This document shows positions 59,751 to 64,000 of a stretch of 64,000 bases of DNA, piece by piece (the first letter of the stretch is position 1; every line of letters begins with the position of its first letter). The translations under genes were made by a program, and so were the position numbers. The notes under the pieces were generated by a model, which made no database searches, was not told the origin of the DNA, and saw only the letters and a program-made list of their open reading frames with translations. This DNA comes from Lachnospiraceae bacterium (GTDB lineage: Bacteria; Bacillota; Clostridia; Lachnospirales; Lachnospiraceae), in the NCBI GenBank assembly GCA_900770225.1, contig CAAGJU010000192.1, positions 62,001-126,000 of the forward strand, given 5' to 3'.

Positions 59751-60012
59751 TTTTTTCTGAAATAATTTCATGTGTGCGGAATTCGCCTGATTTTTTGATT
59801 TTTAACACAAATTTAATTCTTGACATTTGGGCTGTATTGTACGTATTAGTTTTGATAGCTCCCAGCTCATGCTCCTAACCCTTTCATAAATACACGTGGA
59901 GCAATTCGGGCCTTCGACAATAAATTTGTTTCCGTTCTGCTTTATGTGGCTCTGTTATTCCTTCATCCACAGTAGAAACGATCATCTGCCGTGTTTAAGT
60001 CCCTTATAACGC
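59751..60012. other. AT-rich spacer, no gene seen
   Basis: A fading relative of the repeat unit continues to about 59800 (CATGTGTGCGGAAT). Beyond it I see nothing identifiable; no clear att core could be matched to the left end of the prophage. Confidence 0.35.
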
Positions 60013-60083
60013 AAAAAAAGCCGGCCCAACCAGATTGCCTTCTATCCTTAGATAAAAGGTCTTTCTGATTGTTCCGGCTTTTC
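60013..60083. terminator. Long bidirectional terminator
   Basis: AAAAAGCCGG (60015-60024) pairs with CCGGCTTTT (60074-60082), continued inside by CAGA/TCTG and CCTT/AAGG pairs. Confidence 0.75.
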
Positions 60084-60192
60084 TCGTTGCTTAAGGAAAC
60101 TGTGTCCTATCGGAAGAGCTCGCTTTTAAGATGACGACCAGCTGTATTTTTGCGCACCGATGTCAGTGCTACGCCGATCTGTCTTATAAATT

Positions 60193-60393
60193 TTATGCTG
60201 ATTTCTGGATCATCACTCTGGTGCCTTCGCCATATAGCGCTACGGCAAATTCCTGCACCGTGATTGTGTCATACTTGTCACCTTTGCCTTTGATCAGGGC
60301 GGCAGGTGAACCCGTATCTTTGTCCGTTGTTTTCATGCCAACCATAATCTCTTTTCTCGCTGTGCGAATCTCCTTGCTACGACTACCCCTCAC
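60193..60393 (-). CDS. Small protein coupled to an XRE-type regulator
   Basis: A 66-aa basic protein, not recognised. Its start overlaps the end of the 290-aa regulator by four bases (ATGA type), so it is translated with it. 'DTGSPAALIKGKGDKYDTITVQEFAVALYGEG' suggests a small beta fold. Confidence 0.55.
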   Translation of the reverse strand: MRGSRSKEIRTARKEIMVGMKTTDKDTGSPAALIKGKGDKYDTITVQEFAVALYGEGTRVMIQKSA

Positions 60394-61262
60394 TCAATAC
60401 CCTCCTCATTCTGATCATCTTCACGTCTGTTAGATGTATTAAACAAACTCTTTGTCTCATTTGCCTGCGGGCATCCCAGCCACTCCTCCTTGATAATTTT
60501 TGAAGCATCTCCATCTATAAGAATTGTTGTCATCTCATTGTTTAGCGGTGCATCAGCAAGCAAGTATCGAAAGGTTTTATATATCTCTTCATCCCAAAAA
60601 ACAAACGAATACTTTAACCCGGGTTTTTCCTCTCCCCGCCACGCATCAAGCAAAAATGTTGAGCTAAGTTTATTGTTCAAATAACTCTGAACCAAAGATT
60701 CTGCTGAATTTTTTTGATCCTCGGCAGGTTCATCTGTCAATAATGTAAACACCCATTTTTCAGGCATTCCTTCATCTTTTGATATAATAATGAAGTCATA
60801 ATTTGGCATCAGGCCAAAGGATTCTTTGGTTGCCCGCTGAATTATGGTAGGCGCTTTGACTAATCGCAACATTTTTCCACGTTCAAAGAGAGCATCCATA
60901 AATAGTTTCTGTATTTTAGCATCCTGCTCTTCTTGTTCTTTGACCTCTAAAAACACATCCTCAAGCATCTTGTCCATTTGAAATTCGTCGTATTTGCTTT
61001 CGGAAACCATGCCGTTAGCTCTTGCAAGCTGTTCAAAATTAATTGAACAATCTTTGGAACGATTTTCATATAACTTTTGTAATATTTCAGACGACAAGGG
61101 TTTTTTGATTTTCTGGCGTAAGATGCGTGATAGGGTGGATGCGGTAATTCCACAATCAGCAGCATACTGCTGCATAGTTCGGTTGATTCCTTTCATATCT
61201 GTCAGATACTTAGACAGCGCCTCTTTATCAATAATTGTAACTTGAACATACTTTTCGTTCAT
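60390..61262 (-). CDS. XRE-type regulator with large C-terminal domain
   Basis: A 290-aa protein. A helix-turn-helix at ~20-70 ('NRTMQQYAADCGITASTLSRILRQKIKKPLSSEILQKLYE') is followed by a domain of unknown fold with mixed alpha/beta composition ('YDFIIISKDEGMPEKWVFTLL', 'LKYSFVFWDEEIYKTFRYLL'). It is not a typical LexA-type CI. Its AT-rich gene and position outside the phage operons suggest either the prophage's own control gene or an independent element. Confidence 0.7.
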   Translation of the reverse strand: MNEKYVQVTIIDKEALSKYLTDMKGINRTMQQYAADCGITASTLSRILRQKIKKPLSSEILQKLYENRSKDCSINFEQLARANGMVSESKYDEFQMDKMLEDVFLEVKEQEEQDAKIQKLFMDALFERGKMLRLVKAPTIIQRATKESFGLMPNYDFIIISKDEGMPEKWVFTLLTDEPAEDQKNSAESLVQSYLNNKLSSTFLLDAWRGEEKPGLKYSFVFWDEEIYKTFRYLLADAPLNNEMTTILIDGDASKIIKEEWLGCPQANETKSLFNTSNRREDDQNEEGIE

Positions 61263-61351
61263 CTATGTTCCTCCAAGCAACTTTGATTTATCCTTCGTAT
61301 ATTATCAATATAGCACAAATATGCTGTGCGTCAACATTGTATTGCATTTAT

Positions 61352-61380
61352 TTGCAAGTATTTATAACTGTAATTATAAT
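61352..61380 (+). promoter_or_regulatory. Promoter of the HIT-fragment / structured RNA unit
   Basis: TTGCAA (61352-61357), 17 bases, TATAAT (61375-61380). Confidence 0.75.
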
Positions 61381-61411
61381 GTCATTGCAACAAGAAGGGA
61401 TGGTGGAATAA

Positions 61412-61465
61412 TTGAAGAAAACTCATCCCCCTGCTTGTTTATTTTGTGATATAGTCAGTAAAGAG
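61412..61465 (+). pseudogene. First 18 codons of a HIT-family protein
   Basis: TTG 61412, five bases after GGTGG, opens (M)KKTHPPACLFCDIVSKE. CLFCDIV..E is the start of HIT-family nucleotide hydrolases (CxFCxIxxxE(I)PS). The frame then enters the group I-like RNA, and the expected IPS...V-Y-E-D continuation is not found before the terminator at 61826. Either an intron-split gene that lost its second exon or a truncated copy. Confidence 0.5.
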
Positions 61466-61825
61466 GTGCTGATCAGACAACGCCGAGCCAAGCCTGTGAG
61501 AACAGGAAGGTGTAACGACTGGATACGGAGCATCCGTCAGGATGAAGGCACAGTCTGAACTTGCTGGTGACAGTAAGAGCCGTACAGAAATGGTGCGGCC
61601 ACCACAGAAATGTGGGAGTAACAGAATTGATCTATGGAAAAACCCACAAGAATCGCCTCGGTTGTTATCGCCAGAGGCGCGTAGGCTATAAATTGCCTAC
61701 GAAATAAGATAACGCAAGAGTTGCCTTTTTGGATTCTAAAGTAGCTTCTAAAAGAAGGAATCTCCCGCAAAAGAAAAGCGACCGGTGAGCGGGAAGAAAA
61801 GAACCGGGTAGCGCGAATATTCTTT
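61466..61825 (+). ncRNA. Group I intron-like catalytic core and downstream structured RNA
   Basis: Paired elements in group I order: P5 CCTGT-GAGA-ACAGG (61493-61506) flanked by GCCGAGCCAAG and GAAGGTGTAAC (P4/P6 region); P7 GACTG (61517-61521) with CAGTC (61551-61555); P8 ACGG/CCGT (61525-61537); P9 TTGCTG-GTGA-CAGTAA (61561-61576); P9.1 TGGTG-CGGC-CACCA (61591-61604); CCACA/TGTGG (61602-61614). The GNRA loops and the sequence around P7 (ACGACTGG...CACAGTCTGAAC) are typical. Four more strong hairpins (61654-61679, 61680-61701, 61732-61762, 61764-61793) lead to a terminator. No homing endonuclease or transposase is encoded. Confidence 0.65.
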
Positions 61826-61862
61826 AAAATCATTACCTTTCTCCTAATGATTTTATTTTGTA
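61826..61862 (+). terminator. Terminator of the structured RNA unit
   Basis: A perfect 10-bp stem AAAATCATTA (61826-61835) / TAATGATTTT (61845-61854), then ATTTTGTATT. Confidence 0.75.
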
Positions 61863-62272
61863 TTATTGTTATCGGAGGGAGCTGTTTCGGGAACACCGCA
61901 TATACCCGAGCAGGAGCAAATTGCGGCGCCTTATAGGATGTGGTTCTTCTGCCTCCCTGCACAGTAATGTGCAGAAAACAACTCCGTAAATTCGGCGAAC
62001 ATCTGATGGCACCTCCTTTATGGAGTGCTATTTTATTGACTTCCTCGCATCATCATCACGCCTCTCTCGGGCAACGGTAAACTGCCAATTGAGAGATGCA
62101 CTTCTCATTTCTACTCGCCCCAGCCCGCAAGCGCCATAGTTATGTAAACCGTCATCAGCACACCCCATCCTCCTCCCTCCTTCCACAGCTGTCCCGAAAA
62201 GCGGACTTCAATGGATGCTTGGAAGTGCTACATTATACTAATTTTTTCAACTCAAACAGGAGGAACTAGTCA
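61863..62272 (+). promoter_or_regulatory. Upstream region of surface-protein gene 4
   Basis: About 410 bases without a convincing gene. TGCTACATTATACTAA at 62226-62241 is identical to 4888-4903 and supplies the likely -10 (TATACT 62234-62239), with no good -35. The leader is short (about 25-30 bases) and ends in CAGGAGGAA before ATG 62273. A small hairpin CTGCACAGTAATGTGCAG lies near 61957-61974. Confidence 0.5.
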
Positions 62273-64000
62273 ATGAAAAAGAAACAGTTTATGTCAAAGC
62301 TGGCGGCCTTGACAATGGCTGCAGCGATGGGCGTTACTGCACTGCCCGCAACAGTTATGGCTGCCGGAATAACAGGCGTCACGGCAAAGAACGAAACCAG
62401 CGATACCCCAGCGGATGCTGCTGAGACAGGTCTTGTCCAGACAACACTTCCGTCAACTGTAACAGGCGGAGAAGCGGCAAAGGCAGCTCTTTATAATGCC
62501 TATAAGGATTATGATGATGCTGTTGAAACGGCAGTTGCTGGACTTGGCGCGAAGTCAACGGCTTCTGCAGTCAAAACTGCACTGACGTTAAACAGCATTG
62601 CTCCTGAAGGCGATGTGAAGATCACACCTGCAACGGGCAATACAACCGCTACAGCTGGTTCAACTACCGTTCAGATTAAACTTCCGTATACTTATGGCGG
62701 GACAACGGCTACAACACCGGCCTCGGTTTCCATTACAACTGGAACAGGTCTGCAGGTAAATGCTGATAAGGCGCCTACTGCAGCTGCTGGAACTTATACA
62801 TACAGTGGATCGACCAACAAGTGGCAGAAGGATGCTGCTGATACCGCTGAAACTCTCACTACTCTTGGCCTTGTCAGTACCGGAACTCCTGCTAATGGCG
62901 ATGAGGTTGTTGTTACCGCTGCATCCAGCACGACAACTGGAGCGACAACAGGCAGCCAGCTTCTCACCCTGAATGTAAAGTGGGGTACTGACGTCCAGGA
63001 TGCTCTTAGCGAGGCATATGATCTTGTTGAAAAGGACATCCGTACTGAGAGCGCAACATCTGGAACGGCTTATTACAAGCTTCACAATGTTGCCGGCATG
63101 ATAAATGCAACTACAGGTGACTTCAGCGAAGATGCTGTAAAAGCTGCTTTTGGTTCTGGTCAGAGTGAAACAAGCACAACACTTACTAAACTTGGCTATA
63201 CAGCAACGGCAACAATCGAAGGTGCTTCTAACTATGTTGCGCCTACGGCTACAACAGATGGTTCTTACGATGTAAAGGTAAAGACCACTGTGACTCAGGA
63301 TGCAGGGACGAAAGATACAGCTGACCGTACAGATACATTTAAGGTAGTTCTCAAGAAACTTGGAAATGCAGTTATTACTGCAGTTACACCTGTTACCACG
63401 AATTCTACCACTTCTACCACCACTGCCTTAAGCGCTTTTAACTCTGCTAATATCACGAAGGCCGATACTGCGTATGATATTAACGTAAGTGTTACAGGAA
63501 CCGGCATTGATACCACAAAGACAACAAATGGTCTTCTCAAGAAATCAGAAGTTGCAAAGGCGAATCTCACTTTCACTTCTTCGGATACTTCTATTGCAGA
63601 GATCGTTGAAAGCGATACATCTAACACTGGATACGCGCTTAAGTTTAAGAAGCCAGGCAAGGTAAAGATTTCTTATACCTGCCCGAACTTCACGGATGCG
63701 AATAGTACTTCTGCTACCGCAATAGCATCTAAGACCGCTAATCTTCAGCTTAATAATGCTGACGTTGAAGTCGAACTGAAAAATACTAATACCGCTCTTG
63801 AGTCAGTCGTTGATGGAATTGACAAAGCTGTAAATCAGGCAGATGCAGCAGATGACACGGCAGCAGTTGCGGCAGCTAAGACGCGCGTCACAGAAGCTGT
63901 GAAGGCATACTATGGCCGGGATGACATCACTGTTGACGTAAAAAATGTTTCTAACTTCATCGCTGCTACTTCTGGTACAGCAGAAGACACAGATGGCACA
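62273..64000 (+). CDS. Secreted surface protein 4 (cut by the window end)
   Basis: 576 codons without a stop; the 3' end is outside. A signal peptide (MKKKQFMSKLAALTMAAAMG...VMA-AG) precedes a Thr/Ala/Asp/Val-rich body. Composition, start and promoter block resemble SLH protein 1, including 'DTAAVAAAKTRVTEAVKAYYG'-like helical stretches. No SLH repeat is reached yet; I expect three near the C-terminus. Lower GC than the phage. Likely wall-bound. Confidence 0.75.
   Translation, partial: MKKKQFMSKLAALTMAAAMGVTALPATVMAAGITGVTAKNETSDTPADAAETGLVQTTLPSTVTGGEAAKAALYNAYKDYDDAVETAVAGLGAKSTASAVKTALTLNSIAPEGDVKITPATGNTTATAGSTTVQIKLPYTYGGTTATTPASVSITTGTGLQVNADKAPTAAAGTYTYSGSTNKWQKDAADTAETLTTLGLVSTGTPANGDEVVVTAASSTTTGATTGSQLLTLNVKWGTDVQDALSEAYDLVEKDIRTESATSGTAYYKLHNVAGMINATTGDFSEDAVKAAFGSGQSETSTTLTKLGYTATATIEGASNYVAPTATTDGSYDVKVKTTVTQDAGTKDTADRTDTFKVVLKKLGNAVITAVTPVTTNSTTSTTTALSAFNSANITKADTAYDINVSVTGTGIDTTKTTNGLLKKSEVAKANLTFTSSDTSIAEIVESDTSNTGYALKFKKPGKVKISYTCPNFTDANSTSATAIASKTANLQLNNADVEVELKNTNTALESVVDGIDKAVNQADAADDTAAVAAAKTRVTEAVKAYYGRDDITVDVKNVSNFIAATSGTAEDTDGT

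Noticed and set aside
59119..60012. tRNA gene or att site at the phage right end
   Set aside because: No cloverleaf or GGTTCRA T-loop could be found on either strand, and no match to the left boundary was recognised.
61537..61962. 141-aa minus-strand ORF (or shorter from the ATG near 61851)
   Set aside because: A GGAGAAAGG lies before the inner ATG, but the frame runs antisense through the strong hairpins of the group I-like RNA and matches no family.

Overview
The window comes from a low-to-medium GC Gram-positive bacterium, most likely a Clostridia member close to Lachnospiraceae. The evidence is strong AGGAGG ribosome-binding sites, surface proteins ending in S-layer-homology (SLH) repeats, an anaerobe-style OhrR/glutathione-peroxidase pair, an anaerobic-type cobalamin gene and a siphovirus of the kind common in gut Firmicutes. 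No rRNA, tRNA or CRISPR array was seen.

Positions 1-4400 are ordinary chromosome: a PqqD-like protein, aminoacyl-histidine dipeptidase (pepD), an ohrR-gpx operon on the minus strand with a palindrome lying across its promoter, and a small unknown protein translationally coupled to precorrin-2 C20-methyltransferase. Positions 5000-18100 are a surface-protein island. It holds two plus-strand SLH proteins (one carrying Ig-like repeats), a minus-strand SLH protein with a beta-helix-like body, and an IS66-family element with 25-bp terminal inverted repeats inserted among them. A fourth secreted surface protein starts at 62273 and runs off the end. Three of the four surface genes share a TATACT-containing promoter block. 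One has about ten copies of a 5-bp repeat at the start of its transcript, followed by an intrinsic terminator inside the leader.

Positions about 18900-59100 are a nearly complete siphoviral prophage read on the minus strand. From right to left: a sigma-like regulator; early and replication genes (DUF2800, DUF2815, a family A DNA polymerase containing two mini-inteins, helicase, VRR-NUC nuclease, antirepressor, PrimPol/D5 primase-helicase); a candidate origin; HNH nuclease and candidate cos; methyltransferase; small and large terminase; portal; ClpP-like protease; capsid; head-tail connector genes; major tail protein; frameshifted tail chaperone; tape measure; Dit; Tal-like protein; a leucine-rich-repeat tail-tip protein; holin; endolysin. 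Two RelBE-superfamily toxin-antitoxin pairs lie on the opposite strand inside the structural operon. A PIN/Phd pair lies near the replication genes, and a holin-like type I toxin sits at the lysis-side edge. No integrase is visible. A motif repeated six times in fixed orientation between phage genes looks like a phage-specific transcription signal.

Right of the prophage are a ~106-bp tandem repeat array, an XRE-type regulator, and a highly structured transcription unit (61352-61862). In that unit the first 18 codons of a HIT-family protein run directly into what reads as a group I intron catalytic core. The most distinctive items are this RNA, the twin inteins, the repeated phage signal with its possible sigma-like partner, and the repeat-bearing leader of the SLH gene.
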